Source of the DNA: Pseudomonadota bacterium
Lineage (GTDB): Bacteria; Myxococcota_A; UBA9042; GCA-2863065
NCBI GenBank assembly: GCA_005776585.1
Contig: SXOX01000171.1
Location: 1 to 39,246 of the forward strand
DNA length: 39,246 nt
Direction of reading: 5' to 3'
Shown in pieces: positions 8,851 through 16,140 of this stretch (positions are counted from its first letter, which is position 1; each line of letters begins with the position of its first letter). The notes under the pieces were generated by a model. The model made no database searches, was not told the DNA's origin, and worked only from the letters and a program-made list of their open reading frames with translations. The translations under genes were made by a program, and so were the position numbers.

Positions 8851-9851
8851 AGCGCGATGGCCTCGATGGTCTCGTTCGCGCGCGAGACGGTGACCCGCGT
8901 TCGAGCGGCCGAGGGCCGTCGATCGAGGAATGCTTCACCGTCGAGCGTATACGAGCCAAAGAGCTCGAGCCGCCGCGCCTCAGGGACGTCAAGCACGCCG
9001 TCGGTCGGAGCGCCGACCATCAGCCGCGGGATGAGCGCCAGCACGCGGCCCTTGTCGGTCTCGCAGATGACCTTGACGGCCATGCCATCGAGCGTCTCGG
9101 GAACGGCGATGGCCGTGAGCAGGCCTCGGAGAAGTCCGAGCTCAATCGTCGTGGCCACAGCGCAGAGATAGGGCGCAACGACCACGCCGTCGACGCGCGC
9201 ATCGGACTTCGGGGCGTCGAGCTTCCAGCCGTGCTCCTGCCAGAGCCGAGTGTTGAGCAGGTAGCCGACGCTAGCCTCCGAAAGCAGACGCGCCAGGCCG
9301 CCATAGCCCTCGCCAAAGTGCGAGTACAGCTCGATCGCGTTGGCGACGATCTCGCTCCCAAACACGAAGCCGTAGCGCGTCGGCGTGCCTTCGGCGTCCA
9401 CCGCGATGACCCCGAGGTGGCGCGTCCGGAAGTGCGACAGCGGAACCTGCACGTGCCTGCGAGCGCGTCGGGCGGCGTGCATGAACGCCCGGACCGTGCG
9501 CATCGGATGTCCCTTGGTGCCCGTCGCGCGGGCAACGATGTTCAGCGTCCCACCATTGAGGAAGAGCAACTTGGGCAAGGGCCAGTCGAGGCCATGCGCC
9601 TCCCGAATTCGTTGGCGGAGCGCCAGCAGCCGATTGGCGACGAGATGCAGCGTCCCATCGCCGCCATTGAGCCCGAGCACGTTCACACCCCGGTGGAACA
9701 GCAGATCGTTGAGCGCCGCGTCGAGCTCGGGGAGGCTCCGCGTCGCACGGGCGTCGGCACGGTCTTCGAGGATTTGCGGGAGGAGTCGCTGGTAGAGCCG
9801 CGTCCGCGCGTTGGTCCGCGAGAACGGGTTGGAGATCACGCCCAGTCGCAC
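8847..9851 (-). CDS. Diacylglycerol/lipid kinase family protein (YegS/BmrU-like)
   Basis: From the GTG at 9851 the product has 334 residues and starts RLGVISNPFSRTNAR, the NP-x-S nucleotide-binding start of the family. LNGGDGTLH (GGDGT at ~63-67) is the signature loop. A later NGGTLNIVARATG replaces the usual GTGNDFAR. The frame is open far upstream, but that part overlaps the preceding lipoprotein gene; GTG 9851 is the first usable start after that gene's stop, 56 bp away. It probably phosphorylates a lipid or long-chain base at the inner membrane face; the substrate cannot be told. It overlaps hemW at its end. Confidence 0.82.
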   Translation of the reverse strand: MRLGVISNPFSRTNARTRLYQRLLPQILEDRADARATRSLPELDAALNDLLFHRGVNVLGLNGGDGTLHLVANRLLALRQRIREAHGLDWPLPKLLFLNGGTLNIVARATGTKGHPMRTVRAFMHAARRARRHVQVPLSHFRTRHLGVIAVDAEGTPTRYGFVFGSEIVANAIELYSHFGEGYGGLARLLSEASVGYLLNTRLWQEHGWKLDAPKSDARVDGVVVAPYLCAVATTIELGLLRGLLTAIAVPETLDGMAVKVICETDKGRVLALIPRLMVGAPTDGVLDVPEARRLELFGSYTLDGEAFLDRRPSAARTRVTVSRANETIEAIAL

Positions 9852-9907
9852 TGGCGCGTCCGCCGCGGAGGCAGAGAGGCTGCGGCGGACGTCACCAGCC
9901 AGCGGGG

Positions 9908-11860
9908 CTACTGCTGCTTCGTTCCCCAAAAATCGTTCTTGATCTGCTGGGTGTACGTAGAAATCTTGAGCGTCGTGTCCCACTTGCACGGCTTGCCGGG
10001 GGTGCCCCACGCGTCGATGGACAGATTGGAGTCCTGGTCCTCGCACGTGCAGCCCGTGGCCTCGGTCGCGATGGTGAACGAGTCGCCCGTCTGGACGTCC
10101 AGGCCCTCCAGGAACTTCCCGAGCTGGTCGGCCGCGAGCGGGATGAGCGCCGAGCACGCGGCTTTGGCGATGTCCGACGTGAAGCCACCCGAGGCCGAGA
10201 TGCCGGCCGCGAAGTCGTCGCAGCACGTGTCCTTCTTCAGGCACGCCTTGCCACCGAGCAGGCTCTTCACGAGCTCCTCGAAGGTGTCGATCTTGGGGAG
10301 CCCATCGGAGCCGTCACCGGCGATACGCGGCAGGATCTCCTTCTCGATGATGTACTTGGCGAGCTTGCCGTACTTCACGTTGATGGAGTGCTTGTCGATG
10401 TGGAGCATGTACGGGCCCTTGGAGTAGTCCACCTTGCCCGAGAAGTTGGCGATGATGGTGTTGTCCTGTACGGCGCCCAGGTTGATCGCGTGCCAGCCGC
10501 ACTTCTTGTCCGTGGGATCGCAGCCCGAGCCGAGCGTCCACCGATAGCGCACCGTGTGCCACTCCTCCTCGGTGTCGGCGACCTTGAACGTGCCGTCCAC
10601 CGCGGGCTCCTTCTTGAACTCGAAGGTCGAGACGAGCTCCAGCTCCTTGAGGATGTTGGCGATGTCCTTGCCCGTAAACAGAATGGTGCCGCCGATGTTG
10701 TCCTTGAGCAGGCTCTCGAGCGCGCCCTTGATGAGGTTCTTGGCCGCGATGCCGATGGTCTTGTAGCAGGTGTCCTCGAGACAGGGCTTGGCCGGATCCA
10801 CGAACACGTAGCCGCAGAGGTCCGAGAGAACCGAGACGGTGCCGCCGTACTGGCAAGCCAGGACCATGAGCTGGCCGGCGGGATCGGTGAAGAGGCCGAG
10901 CACCGTGTTCACGATGGGCTCGACGTTGTCCGGGAGCGCGGACACGAGGTCGAACTGTGTCGTGACGTCGTACTTGCCCTTCCACCGCGGCGGGAGGTCC
11001 TTGAGCTCAACGATGACCTTGGCGCCGCCCTGGACGGTGACCGTGGCGTCGTCGTCGTTGCAGCCGAGGACCACGGTCTGACCCTTGTCCGTCTGGCCGA
11101 GGCCGACGACCGTGTAGCGCTGCTGCTTGTCCGCCTCGAGGCCGGGCAGCGTGAGGAACTGCGTGGACTGCGTGATGCCCTTGGGGCCTGCCTGGAGCGT
11201 GGCCGTCGGCAGGTTCGTGGGGTCGGCCAGCTTGTCGCAGACCGGCTCGCCCTTGGCGTCCTGCTTGAACAGGCTGGTCAGCACGCCCTGGAACGACCGC
11301 TTGCCCTTGTAGGTGTAGGACACGCTGAGCGGGACCTGACCCTTGGCGATGACGCTGATGTCGAACGAGAGCGCCGGATCCGTGGAGCCGTCGAGCTTGG
11401 CGGTGACCGAGAACTCCTCGGTCTTGGGCGTGTTCTGCTGGACCTTGACGGAGACCATGCCGTTGGCGCCCGTGAAGCTCGTGAGGGAGCCGAGCTTGAT
11501 GTTGGTGGCGTCCTTGGCCACGACCGTCCAGATGATGGTCGCGCCCTCGACCGGCTTGCCGTCCCGGGTCGCGATGACCTCGAGGTCGAGCTGGGCGTTG
11601 TAGGTCAAAGTGAAGGCGCAGTGGCCGACGCCCTTGCACGCTTTGTCGTCGTGGCCCTTCTCCTTGACGAAGTCAATCTTGACCCCCGCGGTCGACACAT
11701 CCCCCGGAGTCCCCACGTCGGGCGCGTCGATGTTCACCCCCGTGTCGTTGATGCTGAGACCCAGATCGTTGGCGGGCGTGGTCCCACCGCCGCCATCGCC
11801 ACAGCGCACCATGAGTGCGACCGCCGCGGTTACCAGGAACGAAATCTTCAAAGCGCGCAT
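9908..11860 (-). CDS. Large secreted lipoprotein with Ig-like domain
   Basis: The start is ATG 11860, with GGGAGG 4-5 bases upstream and a promoter beyond; the frame is open further upstream but antisense to other genes. The 650-residue product has a signal peptide ending LMVRC (Cys20; Arg at -1 is atypical for a lipobox). An acidic linker follows, then a Big-type Ig-like domain (about residues 55-150; DGKPVEGATIIWTVVAKD). The middle and C-terminal parts carry scattered paired cysteines (ACQYGG, CLEDTCYK, KKDTCCDDF, CTCEDQDSN). Its fold there is unknown. It is probably an outer-membrane lipoprotein. The next gene follows in the same direction after 56 bp. Confidence 0.78.
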   Translation of the reverse strand: MRALKISFLVTAAVALMVRCGDGGGGTTPANDLGLSINDTGVNIDAPDVGTPGDVSTAGVKIDFVKEKGHDDKACKGVGHCAFTLTYNAQLDLEVIATRDGKPVEGATIIWTVVAKDATNIKLGSLTSFTGANGMVSVKVQQNTPKTEEFSVTAKLDGSTDPALSFDISVIAKGQVPLSVSYTYKGKRSFQGVLTSLFKQDAKGEPVCDKLADPTNLPTATLQAGPKGITQSTQFLTLPGLEADKQQRYTVVGLGQTDKGQTVVLGCNDDDATVTVQGGAKVIVELKDLPPRWKGKYDVTTQFDLVSALPDNVEPIVNTVLGLFTDPAGQLMVLACQYGGTVSVLSDLCGYVFVDPAKPCLEDTCYKTIGIAAKNLIKGALESLLKDNIGGTILFTGKDIANILKELELVSTFEFKKEPAVDGTFKVADTEEEWHTVRYRWTLGSGCDPTDKKCGWHAINLGAVQDNTIIANFSGKVDYSKGPYMLHIDKHSINVKYGKLAKYIIEKEILPRIAGDGSDGLPKIDTFEELVKSLLGGKACLKKDTCCDDFAAGISASGGFTSDIAKAACSALIPLAADQLGKFLEGLDVQTGDSFTIATEATGCTCEDQDSNLSIDAWGTPGKPCKWDTTLKISTYTQQIKNDFWGTKQQ

Positions 11861-11887
11861 GATGCCTCCCTTGCCTTCGGACGCGGG

Positions 11888-11916
11888 ACTATACTCGCGG
11901 TGCGCGGTGGACGCAA
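11888..11916 (-). promoter_or_regulatory. Promoter of the large lipoprotein gene
   Basis: On the reverse strand TTGCGT (11916-11911), 17 bases, TATAGT (11893-11888). The -10 box is close to consensus and lies 27 bases before the ATG at 11860. Confidence 0.65.
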
Positions 11917-11968
11917 AGGCTTTTGCGGTTCCTGTGCGCCCGAAGCGTCCGAGCGGTGCCGTTCCCGC

Positions 11969-11997
11969 TTGACGCGATCGGGGCACACGGCTATTTC
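11969..11997 (+). promoter_or_regulatory. Promoter of the 12050-13078 gene group
   Basis: TTGACG (11969-11974), 17 bases, TATTTC (11992-11997). It diverges from the lipoprotein promoter 53 bp away and leaves a leader of about 45 bases with an AAGGAG ribosome site at 12038-12043. Confidence 0.6.
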
Positions 11998-12049
11998 TCC
12001 CGCGCCCCATGGCCGAGCCTCGGCCCGGGACGAGACCAAGGAGAACCCC

Positions 12050-12331
12050 ATGGCGACTGCCACCGCTGCCCCCGAGAACTTCTACCTGGACGCGCGCCTG
12101 CAGGAGAAGGCCCTGCGGGACTCCAAGCTCAGCCAGGCCGAGCTCGACGCGTTCACCAAGACGCTCCCGGACGTGGCCAACAACATCCAGGAGTTCGACG
12201 GTGACGGAAACCCGGTCAATCCGCCGATGCGCCAGCTCAAGATCCTGCCGATGAAGCCTGGCGAGATCGAGCCGACCAACATCGCGCAGCCCACCGACGG
12301 GGACGATCCGATGGTCGAGGGCTGGGAGTAG
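12050..12331 (+). CDS. Small hypothetical protein (93 aa)
   Basis: ATG 12050 has a good AAGGAG site 7 bases upstream. The product is soluble with no signal peptide. Its first half is helical and charged (LQEKALRDSKLSQAELDAFT), and its second half is proline-rich and acidic, ending DDPMVEGWE. I do not recognise a family. It is followed after 3 bp by a DUF1844 gene, so the two are almost surely one transcript. Codon use and composition match the neighbours. Confidence 0.75.
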   Translation: MATATAAPENFYLDARLQEKALRDSKLSQAELDAFTKTLPDVANNIQEFDGDGNPVNPPMRQLKILPMKPGEIEPTNIAQPTDGDDPMVEGWE

Positions 12332-12334
12332 CAC

Positions 12335-12592
12335 GTGGGTCCGGGCTCCGACTTCACCACGTTCGTCCAGGCGCTCGCGGCCAACGCGCTGCTCAACCTG
12401 GGAGCGATTCCGGATCCGGAGACCAACGCCACGACCACCAACCTCCCGCTCGCGGAGCTGATCATCGATCAGCTCGCGATGCTGGAGGACAAGACCCGCG
12501 GCAACCTCGCGGCGGACGAGCACGCGCTGCTGCAGAAGCTGCTCTACGACCTGCGCCTGCGCTTCGTCCACCTGTCCAAGTCGCATCGCTAG
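12335..12592 (+). CDS. DUF1844 family protein
   Basis: The 85-residue protein matches the DUF1844 pattern: FTTFVQALAANALLNLGAIPDP at the N-terminus, IIDQLAMLEDKTRGNLAADE in the middle and LLYDLRLRFVHL at the end. The family is small, soluble and of unknown function, found in Myxococcota, Planctomycetota and Acidobacteriota. It starts with GTG, with GGGAG a few bases upstream inside the previous gene's end. It sits 3 bp after the 93-aa gene and 3 bp before the YkgJ-like gene. Confidence 0.9.
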   Translation: MGPGSDFTTFVQALAANALLNLGAIPDPETNATTTNLPLAELIIDQLAMLEDKTRGNLAADEHALLQKLLYDLRLRFVHLSKSHR

Positions 12593-12595
12593 CCC

Positions 12596-13078
12596 ATGGG
12601 CGCCCGGCGACCGCCGGCACCGGGCAGCGCCGAGCTCGCGGCCATTTACACCGAACTCGATGCGCTCTACGCGAACGCGAGCTGCCTCAACTCCACGCGC
12701 TGCTGTCAGCTGCGCCGCTATGGGCACGTCCCGCTCGTCTTCGAGGTCGAAGGCCGTCGCGCCATCGCCGGAGTGATGCGTCGCGGAGGGCGCCTTCCGC
12801 TGGAGGGCGAGATCGGGGACTGCCCGTTGCTGCTCAGGTCGGGTGCCTGCTCGGTCTACGCCGATCGGCCCTTTGGCTGTCGCACCTTCTACTGCGCCGA
12901 CGCGACGCTCCCCGACGGCCCGCGGCGCGCCGAGGTGCAGGCGCTGGCGATGCAGCTTCGGGCACTCGCCGAGCGGCTGGGCGACTCCGATCTGCGCCCC
13001 TTGACGAACGTGCTGGACGACGCGTTCGACGACGATGGTAAAGCTAAATTCAGCAAGGCCAGACGCCGCACGACGTGA
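12596..13078 (+). CDS. YkgJ-type zinc/iron-chelating cysteine cluster protein
   Basis: This 160-residue cytosolic protein has the cysteine pattern of the YkgJ/CxxCxxCC domain: NSTRCCQL near residue 35, GDCPLL near 75, GACSVYADRPFGCRTFYC near 85-101. Proteins with this pattern are proposed to bind zinc or iron; the specific role is unknown. The C-terminal tail (KAKFSKARRRTT) is basic. It ends the three-gene group that begins at 12050; a hairpin-forming inverted repeat lies 15 bp after its stop. Confidence 0.85.
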   Translation: MGARRPPAPGSAELAAIYTELDALYANASCLNSTRCCQLRRYGHVPLVFEVEGRRAIAGVMRRGGRLPLEGEIGDCPLLLRSGACSVYADRPFGCRTFYCADATLPDGPRRAEVQALAMQLRALAERLGDSDLRPLTNVLDDAFDDDGKAKFSKARRRTT

Positions 13079-13093
13079 CGGAACGACTCGGCC

Positions 13094-13121
13094 GGAATGC
13101 GCGCGGAGCCAGGCGCATTCC
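13094..13121. repeat. Perfect 9-bp inverted repeat between YkgJ-like gene and sigma gene
   Basis: GGAATGCGC (13094-13102) and GCGCATTCC (13113-13121) are perfect inverted arms separated by 10 bases. No T-run follows, so it is not a classical intrinsic terminator. It could be a stem-loop end of the upstream transcript or an operator for the sigma gene. Confidence 0.7.
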
Positions 13122-13204
13122 ACGTCCGCCTGTGGTTCGACAGCGCGGTGAATTTCCCGTGGCATGGCTCGTCAGAGGACCAGCTCGGTCCGAATCGGAG
13201 ACGC

Positions 13205-13816
13205 TTGGAGCGCGACGATCGAACAGAAGAACAACCGGACCGAGAGCTGGTCCTCGCGGTCCAGCGCGGAAGTCGCAGCGCGTTCCAGGTGCTCGTCGCG
13301 CGCTATCAGCAGCGGGTGTTGAGCATCGCCTACGGCGTGGTGAGGAACTCGGAGGATGCGCTCGACATCGCGCAGGAGGCGTTTTTGAAGGCCTACCGCT
13401 CCATCGACCAGTTCCAGGGCTCGTCGAGCTTCTACACCTGGCTTTACCGCATCGTGATGAACCTCTCCATCGACCACGTCCGCAAGCACAGCAAGAACCA
13501 GCCGGTGGAGCTCGACGACGGCGTGGACCACAGTAGCGCCGCAGCGCTGTGCGCCGGACAGGTGGCGGGGGCGCTCATCGCGTCGCCGGGTGATGCGCTC
13601 CGCCGCAAGCAGCTCGCCGGCCAGCTCGAGGCGGCGTTCGCGGAGCTCTCGGTCAAGCACCAGCAGGTCTTCGTTCTTCGCGAGCTGGATGGTCTGTCGT
13701 ACAAGGAGATTGCCGATGTGCTCGAGATCTCGGTCGGAACGGTCATGAGCCGGCTCTTCCATGCCCGGCACAACCTGCAAGCGGCCCTAGGATGCGCGGT
13801 GGAGACGGACGGATGA
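13205..13816 (+). CDS. ECF-type RNA polymerase sigma factor (RpoE-like)
   Basis: Region 2 is clear (FQVLVARYQQRVLSIAYGVV, then DIAQEAFLKAYRSIDQF and FYTWLYRIVMNLSIDHVRK). Region 4 follows (LSVKHQQVFVLRELDG, LSYKEIADVLEISVGTVMSR). From TTG 13205, preceded by CGGAG, the product has about 203 residues, normal for group 4 sigma factors. An ATG at 13097 in the same frame would add 36 residues, but it lies inside an inverted repeat and the added part is not conserved-looking, so I prefer 13205. The stop overlaps the start of the anti-sigma gene (ATGA). It would direct an envelope-stress regulon released by that partner. Confidence 0.92.
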   Translation: MERDDRTEEQPDRELVLAVQRGSRSAFQVLVARYQQRVLSIAYGVVRNSEDALDIAQEAFLKAYRSIDQFQGSSSFYTWLYRIVMNLSIDHVRKHSKNQPVELDDGVDHSSAAALCAGQVAGALIASPGDALRRKQLAGQLEAAFAELSVKHQQVFVLRELDGLSYKEIADVLEISVGTVMSRLFHARHNLQAALGCAVETDG

Positions 13817-14379
13817 GCTGCCTGAAAGACGACGTACTGCTTCTGCGCTACGTGGACGACGAGGTCCCTGAGCCCATCCGTCACCGCGTCGAGGTCGCCC
13901 TCGACACGTGCGCTCATTGCCGCGACGTGGTTGCGGCCAACCGCGCGCTGGGTGGCTTGCTGCGCGAGTCGACCCGCGACGCGCTGGCGCCACTCGCGCC
14001 GCTTGATCTCTGGGCCGGCATCGAGGCGCGCCTCGAGCGTGCGCCGCCGGAGCCGGCGTGGACCGTGCGCTGGCGGGAGGCGCTCCGGCGGCTCTGGTCG
14101 GAGCGTCCGCTGGAACTGGGATTCGGAGCGGCGGCCGCGGTCGCGCTGGCCGCGCTGGTCGTCTGGGTGGGCCGCAGCGTCGACGCGCCGCAGCCGGAGC
14201 CGGGAGACCAGACGCTGGCAGGTGTGACGATGGGCCAGGACAACGGCCTCGTCGTCGAGAGCTACGAGGTCGCCGAAGGGACCGTGGTCATCGACCAGAA
14301 CCCCGACGATGTCGCAGCGCCCACCATCGTGTGGCACTTCGTCGAGGGTGACGCCACAGACGGAGCGACTGGCACATGA
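13813..14379 (+). CDS. Membrane-spanning anti-sigma factor (zf-HC2-like)
   Basis: From ATG 13813 the product has 188 residues. The N-terminal domain has the anti-sigma zinc-finger layout: MSCLKDDVLLLRYVDDEVPEP, then a helix ending DTCAHCRDVV. The family's usual H-x3-C-x2-C lacks its histidine at the standard place (an alanine is there), although a His lies nine residues before the first Cys of the pair. One membrane helix follows at about residues 110-127 (GAAAAVALAALVVWVG), then a periplasmic tail of about 60 residues. It would hold the adjacent sigma factor at the inner membrane. Overlaps of 4 bp on both sides place it in a three-gene operon. Confidence 0.85.
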   Translation: MSCLKDDVLLLRYVDDEVPEPIRHRVEVALDTCAHCRDVVAANRALGGLLRESTRDALAPLAPLDLWAGIEARLERAPPEPAWTVRWREALRRLWSERPLELGFGAAAAVALAALVVWVGRSVDAPQPEPGDQTLAGVTMGQDNGLVVESYEVAEGTVVIDQNPDDVAAPTIVWHFVEGDATDGATGT

Positions 14380-14837
14380 GCGCACGTTCAGCTCTCACCG
14401 CCGTCGCCATGCTGCTTGCGGGCCTTTCGCACGCATCGACGCCGACCGCGGACGCACCGGACGCCAGCGGCCGCGCGCGGGTCGACATCGTCGTCATCCA
14501 CGCGACAAAGGGCGCCCCGTCCATCGATCGCGAGCTCAAGCCCATCGCGCACTATCTGGAGAGCTCGTTCGGCACGCGCTTCCAGGTGTTCAAGCAGCTC
14601 GGCAAGAACACACTGACCGTCGGCAAGGATCAGCGCGTCGGGCACACGCTGCCCAACGACTCAGAGCTGTTTCTGACCTACCTCGGCGCCGAGGGCTCGC
14701 TGCTGCGCCTGTTGATGGAGGTGAGCGGGCTCAAGACGACCGTCAAGGTTCACGACGGCGGCCTCTTCTTCCAGGCTGGCCGTACGTGGAAGGACGGAAT
14801 GCTCATCGTGGCCGTCCGCGCTGGGATGACTAGGTAA
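14376..14837 (+). CDS. Small exported protein of the sigma operon (unknown family)
   Basis: The 153-residue product has an N-terminal signal peptide (SALTAVAMLLAGLSHAS, cleavage near residue 21). The mature domain is about 130 residues and looks alpha/beta: VDIVVIHATKG, IAHYLESSFGTRFQVF, then several strands ending GMLIVAVRAGM. It starts with ATGA overlapping the anti-sigma stop. Its place suggests a periplasmic ligand, sensor or target of the sigma/anti-sigma pair; this is an inference from position only. Confidence 0.75.
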   Translation: MSARSALTAVAMLLAGLSHASTPTADAPDASGRARVDIVVIHATKGAPSIDRELKPIAHYLESSFGTRFQVFKQLGKNTLTVGKDQRVGHTLPNDSELFLTYLGAEGSLLRLLMEVSGLKTTVKVHDGGLFFQAGRTWKDGMLIVAVRAGMTR

Positions 14838-14847
14838 CGAAATGGAT

Positions 14848-14882
14848 CGCATGGGATTGCCAGCGCGATTCGTTCCCATGCG
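14848..14882. repeat. Perfect 9-bp inverted repeat after the sigma operon
   Basis: CGCATGGGA (14848-14856) and TCCCATGCG (14874-14882) are inverted arms with 17 bases between. It begins 10 bp after the stop at 14837 and ends 17 bp before the candidate -35 box of the PEGA gene. It may be a transcript-end stem-loop or an operator. Confidence 0.7.
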
Positions 14883-14899
14883 GGCGACTGCGCCGTTCC

Positions 14900-14928
14900 T
14901 TGATTTTCGTCAGCGACGGCGCTAGCGT
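14900..14928 (+). promoter_or_regulatory. Candidate promoter of the TPR-PEGA gene
   Basis: TTGATT (14900-14905), 17 bases, TAGCGT (14923-14928). The start would be near 14935, giving a leader of about 33 bases to GTG 14968. GGAGCGAGG-like purines lie just before the start. Confidence 0.45.
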
Positions 14929-14967
14929 GCGTCGGCCGCGCACGGGCGCGGAGCGAGGTCGTCCATC

Positions 14968-16140
14968 GTGTCGCGGGTCCAACTCAGTTCGTGTCGTCTC
15001 GTCTCGCTGAGCGCCTGCGCGCTTGCGTTCGCGATTGCGTTGTCTACGCCGCGCGCGGCGCTGGCCGACGACGTGCCACCCGAGAAGGCTAAGGCGACCG
15101 AGCTCGCCAAACAGGGCGCGGAGCTCGCGCGCACGGGCCAATTCACGGAGGCCGTGAGCAAGTTCCAGGAGAGCTTGGCGACGTTCCCTTTGGTCGACGT
15201 CTACTACAACCTCGCCTACTGCTACGAGCAACTTGGCGACTGGAAGGGCTGCACCGACAGCTACGAGAAGTACCTCGAGGCCTACCGCAAGGACCACAAG
15301 GGCGCCGACCCGCCGGAGATTACGAGCGTCAAGCGCTCCATGGAGAAGTGCAAGGAGACCGCGCAGCCCGACATCACGGTCACGAGCGAACCTCCTGGCG
15401 CGCAGGTCTCGCTCGGCTCGCGCGATAAGGTCATCGGCACGACGCCGGTCACCATCAAGGTCGATCCGGGCACCTACGAGCTCTTCATCAGCAAGGCGGA
15501 CTACGGCCCCGTCGAGACGAAGATCGTCGTGCTCCCCAAGCAGCCGGGCAAGTTCCACTTCGACCTGCGCAAGGTCGCCAAGGTCGGCAAGGTGCGCATC
15601 ACGGTGAACGTGCGCGAGGCGACCATCTACATCAACGGCAAGAACTACGGCATCTCACCGTACCTCGAGACGCCGGAGCTCGAGGTCGGTCGCCACCAGA
15701 TCGTGGTCAAAAAGGAGCGCTACAAGTCGGTGAACGAGACCTTCGAGGTCAAGCTCGACCAGACGACCGAGCTCAAGTACCAGATCTTCCTCGTCGATCC
15801 GCCACCGTCCTGGCGCAGCTACATCGGCTGGACGGGCATCTCGGTCGGGCTCGTGTGCATCGCGGGCGGCATCGTCGCGTACAAGTTTGCGGACAACGAG
15901 TTCCAAGGCACCGATAATTTTACGAAATACAAGCTCCTTCAGGACCTCGGGTACGGACTCGGCGGCGGCCTCCTGGGGCTCGGGATCGGGCTCGTCATCT
16001 GGGAGGCCTTCGCCGATCGCGTGGACAAGACGGACCTCGTCACCGACGGCGGAGATGTGCTGCCTCCTCAGATGCCGTTCAACGTCGGCGTGACGCCCAC
16101 GCGCGGCGGCGCGTTCGTCAGCGGGGAGGTTCGGTTCTAA
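14968..16140 (+). CDS. Exported TPR and PEGA-domain protein
   Basis: The 390-residue protein starts with GTG and has a signal peptide of about 33 residues ending RAALADD. TPR-like helices follow (about 40-125; ELARTGQFTEAVSKFQES, YYNLAYCYEQLGDWKGC). Two PEGA domains come next, the first with ITVTSEPPGAQVSLG and GTTPVTIKVDPGTYEL, the second with VREATIYINGKNYG and VGRHQIVVKKERY. Two hydrophobic segments follow (about 287-305 and 325-348), so the C-terminus is membrane-anchored. PEGA domains are surface-layer or envelope modules common in Myxococcota. It overlaps the SUMF1-type gene (TAATG), suggesting joint expression. Confidence 0.88.
   Translation: MSRVQLSSCRLVSLSACALAFAIALSTPRAALADDVPPEKAKATELAKQGAELARTGQFTEAVSKFQESLATFPLVDVYYNLAYCYEQLGDWKGCTDSYEKYLEAYRKDHKGADPPEITSVKRSMEKCKETAQPDITVTSEPPGAQVSLGSRDKVIGTTPVTIKVDPGTYELFISKADYGPVETKIVVLPKQPGKFHFDLRKVAKVGKVRITVNVREATIYINGKNYGISPYLETPELEVGRHQIVVKKERYKSVNETFEVKLDQTTELKYQIFLVDPPPSWRSYIGWTGISVGLVCIAGGIVAYKFADNEFQGTDNFTKYKLLQDLGYGLGGGLLGLGIGLVIWEAFADRVDKTDLVTDGGDVLPPQMPFNVGVTPTRGGAFVSGEVRF

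Noticed and set aside
8847-10244. Longer N-terminus for the lipid kinase.
   Set aside because: The extension would overlap the end of the lipoprotein gene by over 330 bp and has no family similarity; the family normally begins near the NP-x-S motif.
9908-13165. One 1085-residue minus-strand protein.
   Set aside because: Past 11860 the frame is merely open by GC bias and runs antisense to DUF1844, YkgJ and sigma genes; the signal peptide, ribosome site and promoter all point to ATG 11860.
13094-14882. Intrinsic terminators at 13094-13121 and 14848-14882.
   Set aside because: Both have strong stems but no T-run afterwards, so I list them only as inverted repeats.
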